From Gaiellasilicea sp031371615 (GTDB lineage Bacteria > Actinomycetota > Thermoleophilia > Gaiellales > Gaiellaceae), in NCBI GenBank assembly GCA_031371615.1, contig JANMJY010000293.1, positions 1 to 9,950 on the forward strand: DNA of 9,950 nt, in the 5' to 3' direction. Under the pieces are notes generated by a model that saw only the letters and a program-made list of their open reading frames with translations, had not been told where the DNA came from and did no database searches. Below, in pieces: positions 1 to 7,357 of this stretch; the stretch's first letter is position 1, and every line of letters starts with the position of its first letter. The translations under genes and the position numbers were made by a program.

Positions 1-60
1 CGCGTCGGACGGCGGGTCGCGCAGAGTCGGCAGGTGCAGCTTCGAGGCGCGGTGGATCAT
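1..60 (-). CDS. proS: Prolyl-tRNA synthetase, N-terminal 20 codons (partial)
   Basis: Only the first 20 codons are in the window; the gene continues past the left edge. The translation MIHRASKLHLPTLRDPPSDA matches the start of bacterial-type prolyl-tRNA synthetases, which commonly open with a Ser-Lys/Gln-hydrophobic-x-Pro-Thr-Leu-Arg stretch followed by x-Pro-x-Asp-Ala. The enzyme charges tRNA-Pro with proline in the cytoplasm. An in-frame TAA lies four codons upstream of the ATG at 60, so the start cannot lie further out. No clear Shine-Dalgarno is seen. Position supports the call: proS follows rseP or ispG in this cluster in many bacteria. With 20 residues the identification is probable, not certain. 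Confidence 0.75.
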   Translation of the reverse strand, partial: MIHRASKLHLPTLRDPPSDA

Positions 61-82
61 CGCGAGAGGTTAGTGAAACGGC

Positions 83-99
83 GGCCGCCGGAGGCGGCC
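83..99. terminator. GC hairpin between ispG and proS, weak terminator or attenuator candidate
   Basis: GGCCGCC (83-89) and GGCGGCC (93-99) form a perfect 7-bp stem around a 3-base loop. It lies 50 bases downstream of the ispG stop and 23 bases upstream of the proS start. In the operon direction the stem is followed by GCCGTTTC, only three T residues, so intrinsic termination would be inefficient at best. It may trim or attenuate transcription into proS, or simply be a GC-rich chance stem. The rest of 61-148 shows only a short direct repeat GATCCGC (118-124 and 127-133). Confidence 0.35.
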
Positions 100-148
100 C
101 TTCAGAGGTCTTCGGCCGATCCGCAGGATCCGCCCCGCTGCAAAGAGA

Positions 149-1282
<1,134 letters not shown>

Positions 1283-1308
1283 GCGAACAGGGTACCCGGC
1301 GGCTCCGT

Positions 1309-1400
1309 CCCAACGTGCGTTGTCAGGGACTGTCCCTGACAACCGTCGTTGTCACGACAACCTGCGTTGTGAGGGACAGTTCCTCGCAACGCACGTTGGG
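1309..1400. repeat. 92-bp nested palindrome able to form a cloverleaf, between rseP and ispG
   Basis: The element fills most of the 125-base gap between rseP and ispG. Its outer arms CCCAACGTGCGTTG (1309-1322) and CAACGCACGTTGGG (1387-1400) are perfect 14-base inverted repeats. Inside sit three hairpins sharing a GTTGT...ACAAC/GCAAC theme: 1319-1343 (12-bp perfect stem, 1-base centre), 1348-1361 (GTTGTC-AC-GACAAC) and 1366-1390 (12-bp stem, two G-T wobbles on the plus strand). Spacers of four bases (1344-1347, 1362-1365) separate them. With the outer 10-bp stem (1309-1318 with 1391-1400) they make a four-way cloverleaf. The whole is also symmetric about 1354/1355: by hand, 37 of 46 positions of the left half match the reverse complement of the right half. 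No T-run follows, so it does not look like a terminator. It codes for nothing recognisable. A non-autonomous mobile or REP/MITE-like repeat is the leading guess, but only one copy is in this window. Confidence 0.85.
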
Positions 1401-1407
1401 GCGCGGG

Positions 1408-2622
1408 CTAGTTGCCCAAGCGGCCGATGTCGTTCGAGAGGCCGATGAAAAAGAGCAGCAGCACGATTGCGATCCCGACCACCGAGACGCGCTCGTAGAC
1501 CTCCCGCGCGACCGCCTTGCCGCGAATGCCCTCGACGAGCGAGAACGCGATGTGGCCGCCGTCGAGCGGGAGCAGCGGCAGCAGGTTCAGGAGCGCGAGT
1601 GAGAGGCTGATCAGCCCGAGCACCCAGAGGTACGCGTCCGTGCCCTGCTCGACGGCCTGCGAAGACCCCTGGACGATGCCGACAGGGCTCGAGATCTCGT
1701 CGCGCCCGCTGCCGGTAACGAGGCGCCCGATCGAGGCGCCGATCTGCTTCGTGACTATCCCCGTGACGCGAACGGCCTGCCAGGTCGACTTGCCGACGCC
1801 GTACCGCTCGGCCTGCTCGGCCGCCGCAGGGCGAAGGTCGACGACACGGCCGTTCCGCTGCACCTTCACCCGGAGAGGGCGCCCACTGGACGCGCGGATC
1901 GTCGTCGCGATCTCGTCCGGCGCCACCCGCTGACCGTTGATCGCGACGATCCGGTCACCGGCGTGCAGCCCGACGGACTCGGCCGGCGTGCCTCTCAGAA
2001 CCTCGTCGACGGTCGCGGTGACCGCGCTGCCACTCGCCCGCAGCGCGAACCCGAACCGGTAGTCGCCGCTGACGGCCATGAACAGGGCCGCGAAGAGCAC
2101 GACCGCGAGCAGCAGGTTGGCTCCGGGCCCGGCGAAGATGACCGCGACGCGCTTCCACGTCTTCGCGCGCCAGTAGGCGTCAGGCGCGAGCGCGTCGTCG
2201 ATCTCGCTCACACCGCGCTCGGCGGACTTGAACGCGACCGGCGAGAGCCTCGACTCGTCGATCGCATCCCGGACGCGTCCCAAAGCCTCGCGCGCGCCCG
2301 TGTAGTCGCCCTCGTCGAGCAACCGGCGCATGTCCTCCACCGGCCGCCGCAGTGCCGCATCCTCTTCGATCCCTCGGCCGAAGTGGATATCGAGGTCGCC
2401 CGCCGCCGGGCGGTGCATACCGGGGATCTTGACGTAGCCACCGAGCGGGATCGCCCCGACGCCGTACTCGATTCCGTTCCTCTTCGTCTTCACGAGCGCG
2501 GGCGGGAAGCCGAGATAGAACTTGCGCGGGTTCATGCCAACGATGCGCGCGACGAAGAAGTGACCGGCCTCGTGGATCAGGATCAGGAATCCGAGGCCGA
2601 GGATCGAGACGAGGACACTCAT
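1408..2622 (-). CDS. rseP: Site-2 protease family zinc metalloprotease (RseP/Rip1-like, M50)
   Basis: This is an intramembrane zinc protease of family M50, which cleaves membrane-bound substrates such as anti-sigma factors. The 404-aa protein opens with a membrane segment carrying HEAGH (residues 17-21, zinc ligands and catalytic Glu). It then has the GGYVK segment (61-65), an AGPGANLLLAV membrane helix (164-174), a single PDZ domain (about 199-265) and the C-terminal NLLPLLPLDGGH motif (346-357, Asp354 as third zinc ligand), followed by a last membrane helix. One PDZ domain and about 400 residues match actinobacterial Rip1 rather than the two-PDZ E. coli RseP. Between GGYVK and TWKRVAVIFAGPG there are about 65 more residues than I recall in Rip1; they are acidic and helical, with a TPR-like stretch near 93-120. 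The ATG at 2622 overlaps the dxr stop as ATGA. The real substrate is unknown. Confidence 0.93.
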   Translation of the reverse strand: MSVLVSILGLGFLILIHEAGHFFVARIVGMNPRKFYLGFPPALVKTKRNGIEYGVGAIPLGGYVKIPGMHRPAAGDLDIHFGRGIEEDAALRRPVEDMRRLLDEGDYTGAREALGRVRDAIDESRLSPVAFKSAERGVSEIDDALAPDAYWRAKTWKRVAVIFAGPGANLLLAVVLFAALFMAVSGDYRFGFALRASGSAVTATVDEVLRGTPAESVGLHAGDRIVAINGQRVAPDEIATTIRASSGRPLRVKVQRNGRVVDLRPAAAEQAERYGVGKSTWQAVRVTGIVTKQIGASIGRLVTGSGRDEISSPVGIVQGSSQAVEQGTDAYLWVLGLISLSLALLNLLPLLPLDGGHIAFSLVEGIRGKAVAREVYERVSVVGIAIVLLLFFIGLSNDIGRLGN

Positions 2623-3695
2623 GCAACCGGCACTCCACGCCCGGCGAGCCGTCGCGCGGCGGCATCGGCCTCGACGAGCTCTGCGAGACTCCGCGCAGGA
2701 CTGCCCTCCGCCGCCGCGAGCGCCTCCTCGACGATCTCGGCAATGCCGAGAAACGGAAGCCGGCCGTCCAGAAAGGCGGCGACTGCCACCTCGTTGGCGG
2801 CGTTGAAGACGCAGGGGTAGGTGCCGCCGCGCTCCCCCGCGTGGCGCGCCAGGGCAAGCAGCGGGAACGTCTCCAGGTCGGGCGCGGAGAACTCGAGCGT
2901 CAGCCCCGAGGCGAGGTCGAGCTGTGGGACATCCGTCGCTGCCCGGTTCGGGTAGGTAAGCGCGAACGAGATCGGCACGGTCATGTCGGGGTAGCCGAGA
3001 TGGGCGAGCGCGGCCCCGTCGCGGAATCGAACGAGCGAGTGCACGATCGAACTCGGGTGCACGACGACCTCGATCCGCTCATAGGGGACGCCGAAGAGAA
3101 AGTGGGCCTCGATCAGCTCGAGACCCTTGTTCGCGAGCGTCGCAGAGTCGATCGTGATCTTCGGGCCCATGCTCCAGGTCGGGTGCGCGAGCGCGTCCTC
3201 GACTCCGACGTCGGCGAGCTCTCCACGCGTGCGGCCGCGGAAGGGCCCGCCCGAAGCCGTGAGGACGAGCGAGTCGACGGAGTTCGGGTCGCGGACCTCG
3301 AGGCACTGGAAGAGCGCCGAGTGCTCCGAGTCGACCGGCAGCAGCAGCCCCCCTCCCCGCTCCTGCGCCGCGAGCGCCAGCGCGCCGGCCGCGACGAGGC
3401 TCTCCTTGTTGGCGAGCGCGAGCGTGACGCCGCGCTCGAGCGCCCAGAGCGTCGCGCCCACACCGGCGAAGCCGACCACGGCGTTGAGGACGACGTCAGG
3501 CTCCGACTGCTCGAGAAGCTCCGTGAGGTCGCCTCCGACCTGCGTGTGCGAGACCGCATGCTCCGCCGCGAGCGCCGCGAGGTGAGCGGATCCCGAGGAG
3601 AGAGCGCAGAGCTCCAGTTCCGGGTTCCGCTCCACGACCTCGATCGCCTGCCGGCCGATCGACCCGGTGGCGCCGAGCAGCGCGACTCTCTTCAC
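2619..3695 (-). CDS. dxr: 1-deoxy-D-xylulose-5-phosphate reductoisomerase
   Basis: Dxr catalyses the first committed MEP pathway step, the NADPH-dependent isomerisation and reduction of DXP to MEP, and is the target of fosmidomycin. From a GTG start at 3695 the product is 358 aa. Visible motifs are the NADPH-binding GATGSIG (8-14), LANKES (94-99), the metal-binding VDSEH (Asp122, Glu124), TASGGPFRG (146-154), the flexible-loop HPTWSMGPKITIDSAT (171-186), NKGLE (Glu193, third metal ligand), HPSSIVHS (213-220) and NAANE (298-302). All catalytic positions appear intact. The GTG gives MKRVALLGATGSIG, exactly the family start, and lies 14 bases after the cdsA stop. No strong Shine-Dalgarno is visible, so coupling to cdsA is likely. 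The frame remains open far upstream, but that part is a shadow of cdsA. Confidence 0.96.
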   Translation of the reverse strand: MKRVALLGATGSIGRQAIEVVERNPELELCALSSGSAHLAALAAEHAVSHTQVGGDLTELLEQSEPDVVLNAVVGFAGVGATLWALERGVTLALANKESLVAAGALALAAQERGGGLLLPVDSEHSALFQCLEVRDPNSVDSLVLTASGGPFRGRTRGELADVGVEDALAHPTWSMGPKITIDSATLANKGLELIEAHFLFGVPYERIEVVVHPSSIVHSLVRFRDGAALAHLGYPDMTVPISFALTYPNRAATDVPQLDLASGLTLEFSAPDLETFPLLALARHAGERGGTYPCVFNAANEVAVAAFLDGRLPFLGIAEIVEEALAAAEGSPARSLAELVEADAAARRLAGRGVPVA

Positions 3696-3709
3696 GGGGA
3701 CAGTGTGCC

Positions 3710-4507
3710 CTACGCCAGGGCGATGACCACGTAGAAGGCAGCAACCGACGCAAAGAGCAGCGCGTCGATGCGGTCGAGCATGCCGCCGTGGCCACCGAGC
3801 AGGCGTCCCGAGTCCTTGACCTGGAGATCGCGCTTCAGGGCCGACTCGAAGAGGTCGCCCGCAGCGCCCGCGAGCGCGATCACGAGACCGAGCGCCACCG
3901 CCTGCCAGATCGTCAGGAACTCGTTCCTGTCGTCGTAGAGCGTGAAGAACGACCCGGCGACGGCGGCGATCGTGCCGGCGACGAACCCCTCCCAGGTCTT
4001 GCCGGGCGAGAGCGAGGGCGCCAGCTTGTGGCGGCCGACGAGCCGCCCGACGAGGTAGGCCGCGGTGTCGTCCGCGAAGACGGCGATCAGGACAGCGAAG
4101 ACGGCGATGCGGCCGTACTGGGGAAAGTCGCGCAGGAGCAGCAGGAACCCGAGCCCGAGCGCGATCCACGCCGTCCCGAGGATCGTCGAGCTCATCGTCA
4201 CCGTCGCCGTCTGGCGGGTCTCCGCGATCCCGTAGAGCAGGAACGCGAGGACGAGCGTGAGCATGAAGCCACCGATCATCCACTCGGTCCCACCGAGCTG
4301 GGCGCCGAGCAGCGTCGCCAGCGCTCCGATGTAGCCGGCCAGCACGAGCGGCCGCAGCGCGCGCGCCATCCCGTACAGCTCGTGCAGCGCGACGAGCGCG
4401 GCGAATGCGGCGAGTCCGAACAGCCACCAGCCGCCGAGGTAGACCACGCCGAGCACGACGGGGACGCCGAGGACCGTCACGAGCAGCCGCGAGACGAACT
4501 GGCTCAT
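3710..4507 (-). CDS. cdsA: Phosphatidate cytidylyltransferase (CDP-diacylglycerol synthase)
   Basis: CdsA is an integral membrane enzyme that makes CDP-diacylglycerol from phosphatidic acid and CTP, the branch point for phospholipids. The 265-aa protein is strongly hydrophobic with about eight membrane segments. It carries FADDTAAYLVGR (144-155), SPGKTWEG (167-174) and, at 222-248, the full CDP-alcohol cytidylyltransferase signature: Ser, Lys-Arg, Lys-Asp, His-Gly-Gly and Asp-Arg-x-Asp in the expected spacing. The ATG at 4507 overlaps the uppS stop as ATGA, which fixes the start and suggests translational coupling. Length is typical for the family (roughly 260-290). Nothing odd was seen. Confidence 0.96.
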   Translation of the reverse strand: MSQFVSRLLVTVLGVPVVLGVVYLGGWWLFGLAAFAALVALHELYGMARALRPLVLAGYIGALATLLGAQLGGTEWMIGGFMLTLVLAFLLYGIAETRQTATVTMSSTILGTAWIALGLGFLLLLRDFPQYGRIAVFAVLIAVFADDTAAYLVGRLVGRHKLAPSLSPGKTWEGFVAGTIAAVAGSFFTLYDDRNEFLTIWQAVALGLVIALAGAAGDLFESALKRDLQVKDSGRLLGGHGGMLDRIDALLFASVAAFYVVIALA

Positions 4508-5160
4508 CTGCCGCCGAACCGTCGACGCCGCGAGGCGTAGTCGGCGAGCGCATGACGCAGGTCGTCCTCGCCGAAGTCCGGCCACAGCGTCTCCACGAAG
4601 ACGAGCTCGGCGTAGGCGAGCTGCCAGAGCAGGAAGTTCGAGAGGCGGAGCTCGCCGGAGGTGCGGATCAGCAGGTCGGGGTCGGGCAGCTCGGGTGCGT
4701 AAAGGTGGGCCGCGAGGGCGTCCTCGTCGACGTCGGCGGCGTCGACCCCCGCTTCGATCAGGCGGCGGGCTGCCTCCACGAGCTCGGCACGACCGCCATA
4801 GTCGAACGCGATCCAGAGCGAGAGCCGGTCGTTCGCGGCCGTGTCGGCCTCGAGCGCGGACATCCGCTGCCGCAACTCCTCGGGGGCCCGGTCGCTGCGG
4901 CCGATGAAGCGGGTTCGGACGCCCTGCTTGGCCAGGTCCGGCAGCTCGCGCTCGATCGTCTCGCCGAAGATCTCCATCAGCGACTCGACCTCGTCGGCCG
5001 GGCGAGACCAGTTCTCGGTCGAGAAGGCGTAGACGGCGAGCGACGTGACACCGAGATCGATCGCCGCTTCGACCGTGCGTCGCAGCGCCCGCGTGCCCTC
5101 GCGGTGGCCGTCTGCGACCGGAAGCCCGCGGCGCTCGGCCCAACGGCCGTTGCCGTCCAT
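4504..5160 (-). CDS. uppS: Isoprenyl diphosphate synthase, cis-type (UppS family); true start probably near 5211
   Basis: The enzyme condenses isopentenyl diphosphate units in cis to build undecaprenyl (or similar) diphosphate, the lipid carrier for peptidoglycan and surface polysaccharides. Motifs: MDGNGRWA with the catalytic Asp at residue 2, GHREG (18-22), YAFSTENW (44-51), FDYGGRAEL (119-127), PDPDLLIRTSGE (159-170), RLSNFLLWQ and LWPDF (192-196). From the ATG at 5160 it is 218 aa, short for a family of about 240-250. The 17 codons upstream of that ATG read in frame as VATDLKSTDLARSVAII, and VAII directly before MDGNGRWA is a conserved first beta strand. No ATG, GTG or TTG exists upstream before an in-frame TGA in the frr region. 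A GGAGG (5218-5222) sits 6 bases before a GTC codon at 5211-5209. The boundary given is the conservative one. The stop overlaps the cdsA start as ATGA. Confidence 0.93.
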   Translation of the reverse strand: MDGNGRWAERRGLPVADGHREGTRALRRTVEAAIDLGVTSLAVYAFSTENWSRPADEVESLMEIFGETIERELPDLAKQGVRTRFIGRSDRAPEELRQRMSALEADTAANDRLSLWIAFDYGGRAELVEAARRLIEAGVDAADVDEDALAAHLYAPELPDPDLLIRTSGELRLSNFLLWQLAYAELVFVETLWPDFGEDDLRHALADYASRRRRFGGR

Positions 5161-5212
5161 GATGATCGCGACGCTGCGGGCGAGGTCGGTCGATTTGAGG
5201 TCGGTGGCGACC

Positions 5213-5776
5213 TCAGACCTCCATGATCTCGGATTCCTTGTTTCTGATCAGCTCGTCGATCGACTTTGTGTGCTCGTCGGTGAGCCTCTGAACCTGCGCC
5301 TCCCCGCGGCGCTCCTCGTCGTCGCCGACGTCCCCGTTCTTGACCAGCTCCTCCAGGTGCTTCATCACGTCGCGGCGGACGTTCCGGATCGCGATCTTGC
5401 CGTCCTCGCCGTAGCGCCGGACGAGCTTGACGAGGTCCTTGCGCCGCTCCTCGGTCAGCTGCGGGATCGGCAGTCGGATCATCTTCCCGTCGTTCGAGGG
5501 CGTCAGACCGAGGTCGGACTCCTGTACGGCCTTCTCGATCGCCTTGATCTGGGTCGGATCGAACGGCTGCACGGTGAGGAGCCGCGGCTCGGGGACGCCG
5601 ATCGTGGCCATGTTCTTGAGCGGCGTCGGGGTGCCGTAGTAGTCGAGCGTGATCCGGTCGAGCAGCGCGGCGGACGCACGGCCCGTGCGCACGCTGTTGA
5701 ACTCGGTTCGCGTCGTGTCGATCGACTTGTCCATCCGCCGCTTGGCGTCCTCCAGGAACTCCTCGATGGTCGGCAT
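5213..5776 (-). CDS. frr: Ribosome recycling factor
   Basis: RRF works with EF-G to split post-termination ribosomes. The 187-aa product has the usual length (about 185). It shows the family pattern throughout: SVRTGRAS near 28-35, the YYGTPTPLKNMATIGVPEPR region (46-65) of the hinge/domain II, DLGLTPSNDGKMIRLPIPQLTEERR (88-112), and the IAIRNVRRD helix (128-136) whose arginines contact rRNA. The ATG at 5776 overlaps the pyrH stop by one base (TGATG) and is preceded by AAGGAG with five bases between, a good Shine-Dalgarno. The protein ends in a charged helix. Position after pyrH is near universal. Confidence 0.97.
   Translation of the reverse strand: MPTIEEFLEDAKRRMDKSIDTTRTEFNSVRTGRASAALLDRITLDYYGTPTPLKNMATIGVPEPRLLTVQPFDPTQIKAIEKAVQESDLGLTPSNDGKMIRLPIPQLTEERRKDLVKLVRRYGEDGKIAIRNVRRDVMKHLEELVKNGDVGDDEERRGEAQVQRLTDEHTKSIDELIRNKESEIMEV
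5218..5222 (-). promoter_or_regulatory. Shine-Dalgarno GGAGG at the end of frr, pointing to a uppS start near 5211
   Basis: On the minus strand GGAGG lies inside the last codons of frr, followed by six bases (which include the frr TGA) and then the GTC codon at 5211-5209, in frame with uppS. The spacing is ideal for initiation at that codon. By contrast the ATG at 5160 has no purine-rich stretch upstream. This site is the main evidence that UppS begins 17 codons before the first canonical ATG. Confidence 0.5.
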
Positions 5777-6546
5777 CAGCTCTCCTTGTCCGCGGGCGTA
5801 GAGATGATCGTTCCTACCTGCTCGCCGGTGGCGACCCGAAGGATGTTGCCCGCCGCGAGCTCGAAGACGTGGATCGGCAGCGCGTTCTCCATGCAGAGCG
5901 AGAGCGCGGTCGTGTCCATTACGCGCAGCCCCCGCTCGATCGCCTCGAGGTGCGTCAGCGACGGCAGGAAGGTCGCGTCGGGGTCGGTGCGCGGGTCGCC
6001 GTCGTAGACGCCTTTCGTGCCGCTCTTGCCCATCAGCAGCGCCTCGGCGCCGATCTCGAGCGCGCGCAGCGCAGCGGCCGTGTCGGTGGTGAAGAACGGG
6101 TTGCCGGTACCTGCCGCGAAGATGACGATCCGGCCCTTTTCGAGGTGGCGCATGGCGCGTCGACGGATGTAGGGCTCCGCCACCTCGGACACCTCGAGCG
6201 CCGAGAGCACACGCGTATCGGCGCCGACCCGCTCAAGCGCATCCTGCAGCGCGAGTGCGTTCAGCACGGTCGCGAGCATGCCGGCGTAGTCGGCTGTCGC
6301 CCGGTCCATTCCCTCCGCGGCAGCGGCCATGCCGCGGTAGAGGTTCCCGCCGCCGACGACGATCGCGAGCTCGAGCCCTTCGGACTGCACCTCGCAGATC
6401 TCGCGCGCGATCGCCTCGACCCGCTTCGGATCGATCCCGTACTCGTGGGAGCCCATCAACGCCTCGCCGGAGAGCTTCAGGAGCACCCTCCGGAAGGCGG
6501 GAACGGCGCCGGTCAGCGATCGCTCGGTCTCTGCCTGGGTCGCCAC
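5776..6546 (-). CDS. pyrH: UMP kinase
   Basis: PyrH phosphorylates UMP to UDP with ATP; it belongs to the amino-acid kinase fold and is normally a GTP-activated, UTP-inhibited hexamer. From a GTG at 6546 it is 256 aa. Motifs: RRVLLKLSGEA (19-29, phosphate-binding Lys24), VVGGGNLYRG (63-72), ADYAGMLATVLNALALQ (85-101), AAGTGNPFFTTDTAA (144-158), YDGDP (181-185) and DTTALSLCMEN (211-221). The GTG lies four bases after the tsf TAG. It gives an N-terminal tail of about 18 residues before the conserved RRVLLKLSGE, slightly longer than in E. coli. The frame is open further up inside tsf, but that part is shadow. A weak AGGG precedes the GTG, so coupling to tsf is likely. Confidence 0.96.
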   Translation of the reverse strand: MATQAETERSLTGAVPAFRRVLLKLSGEALMGSHEYGIDPKRVEAIAREICEVQSEGLELAIVVGGGNLYRGMAAAAEGMDRATADYAGMLATVLNALALQDALERVGADTRVLSALEVSEVAEPYIRRRAMRHLEKGRIVIFAAGTGNPFFTTDTAAALRALEIGAEALLMGKSGTKGVYDGDPRTDPDATFLPSLTHLEAIERGLRVMDTTALSLCMENALPIHVFELAAGNILRVATGEQVGTIISTPADKES

Positions 6547-6550
6547 GGCC

Positions 6551-7357
6551 CTATTCTGCGACAGAGAAGCGCTTGAAGGCGACAACACGGGCGCCCGCGT
6601 CGGCCAGTGCCTGGCCCACCGTCTTCGCCGAGTCGTGGATCCACGGCTGCTCGGTGAGCACGCCACCCGGCTGGGCGGCGAAAAAGCGCTTGGCGAGCAT
6701 GCCCTCGACGATCTTCTCCTTGGCCTGCTCCGGCTTGCCCTCGAGCTCGTCCGAGTTGAGGTAGACCTGCTTCTCGGCCTCGATCACGTCGGCGGGAACG
6801 TCCTCCTTCGTCGTCCACTCGGGCGCTGCGAACGAGATGTGCATCGCCAGCTGCCGGGCGAGCTCCTCGGTGCCGCCGTCGAGCTTGACGAGCACTCCGA
6901 TCTTGTTCGCCGGCGGGTGCGCGTAGGCGTTCAGGACCTCCCCGTCCGCCTGCTCGTAGCGCTCGGCACCCACGACGACGATGTTCTCGCCGAGCTTGGC
7001 GGCGATGTCGACCCTGTCTTCCTCGAGCGTGGCGACCGCGTCCGGGCCGCCGACGACGACGGCCTCGAGCACCTTCTTGGCGAAGTCCTGGAACTCGTCG
7101 TTCTTGGAGACGGGCTCGGTCTCGGAGCCCACGGCGACCATCGTTCCCGTTCCGTTCTCGAGCCGGTAGCCGACGAGGCCCTCGGTCGTCTCGCGACCGG
7201 CGCGCTTGGCGGCCTGCGCCATCCCGCGCTCGCGCAGGATCGTGCGGGCTGCTTCGAGGTCGCCGTTTGTCTCCTGGAGCGCCCGCTTGCAGTCCATCAT
7301 CGGCGCGCTGGTGGCGTCGCGGAGCTCCTTGACGAGCGCTGCGCTGATCTCGCTCAT
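6551..7357 (-). CDS. tsf: Translation elongation factor Ts
   Basis: EF-Ts exchanges GDP for GTP on EF-Tu. The 268-aa protein shows an N-terminal UBA-like domain (1-50) with VKELRDATSAPMMDCKRAL (9-27) and NGDLEAA, then the core and the dimerisation region ending in GARVVAFKRFSVAE. The LRxxTxAxMMDCKxAL pattern is the family signature. At 80-83 the protein reads TEPV where EF-Ts proteins usually read TDFV; the Asp-Phe of that motif intrudes at the EF-Tu magnesium site in the E. coli complex. The preceding residue pair is Ser-Glu rather than the common Cys-Glu. The ATG at 7357 overlaps the rpsB stop as ATGA and is preceded by a strong GGAGGAG. No frameshift is seen, and flanking residues are well conserved, so the change appears genuine. 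Confidence 0.96.
   Translation of the reverse strand: MSEISAALVKELRDATSAPMMDCKRALQETNGDLEAARTILRERGMAQAAKRAGRETTEGLVGYRLENGTGTMVAVGSETEPVSKNDEFQDFAKKVLEAVVVGGPDAVATLEEDRVDIAAKLGENIVVVGAERYEQADGEVLNAYAHPPANKIGVLVKLDGGTEELARQLAMHISFAAPEWTTKEDVPADVIEAEKQVYLNSDELEGKPEQAKEKIVEGMLAKRFFAAQPGGVLTEQPWIHDSAKTVGQALADAGARVVAFKRFSVAE

Noticed and set aside
118..133. Direct repeat GATCCGC-AG-GATCCGC downstream of ispG
   Set aside because: Two seven-base copies two bases apart are within chance in GC-rich DNA and no partner structure or insertion accompanies them.
1309..1400. Intrinsic terminator after rseP, or a tRNA-like gene
   Set aside because: No T-run follows the stems on either strand and the hairpins lack tRNA landmarks (no T-loop, no anticodon arm of proper size, perfect mirror symmetry). 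The cloverleaf resemblance is only topological.
1301..1408. Target-site duplication flanking the nested palindrome
   Set aside because: The bases just outside the outer arms (GGCTCCGT on the left, GCGCGGGC on the right) share no convincing direct repeat, so an insertion event cannot be shown from this window alone.
3696..4553. Upstream extension of the dxr frame across cdsA
   Set aside because: The extension is Arg/Pro/Ala-rich and out of frame with cdsA, which has its full signature; dxr homologues begin at the GTG used here.
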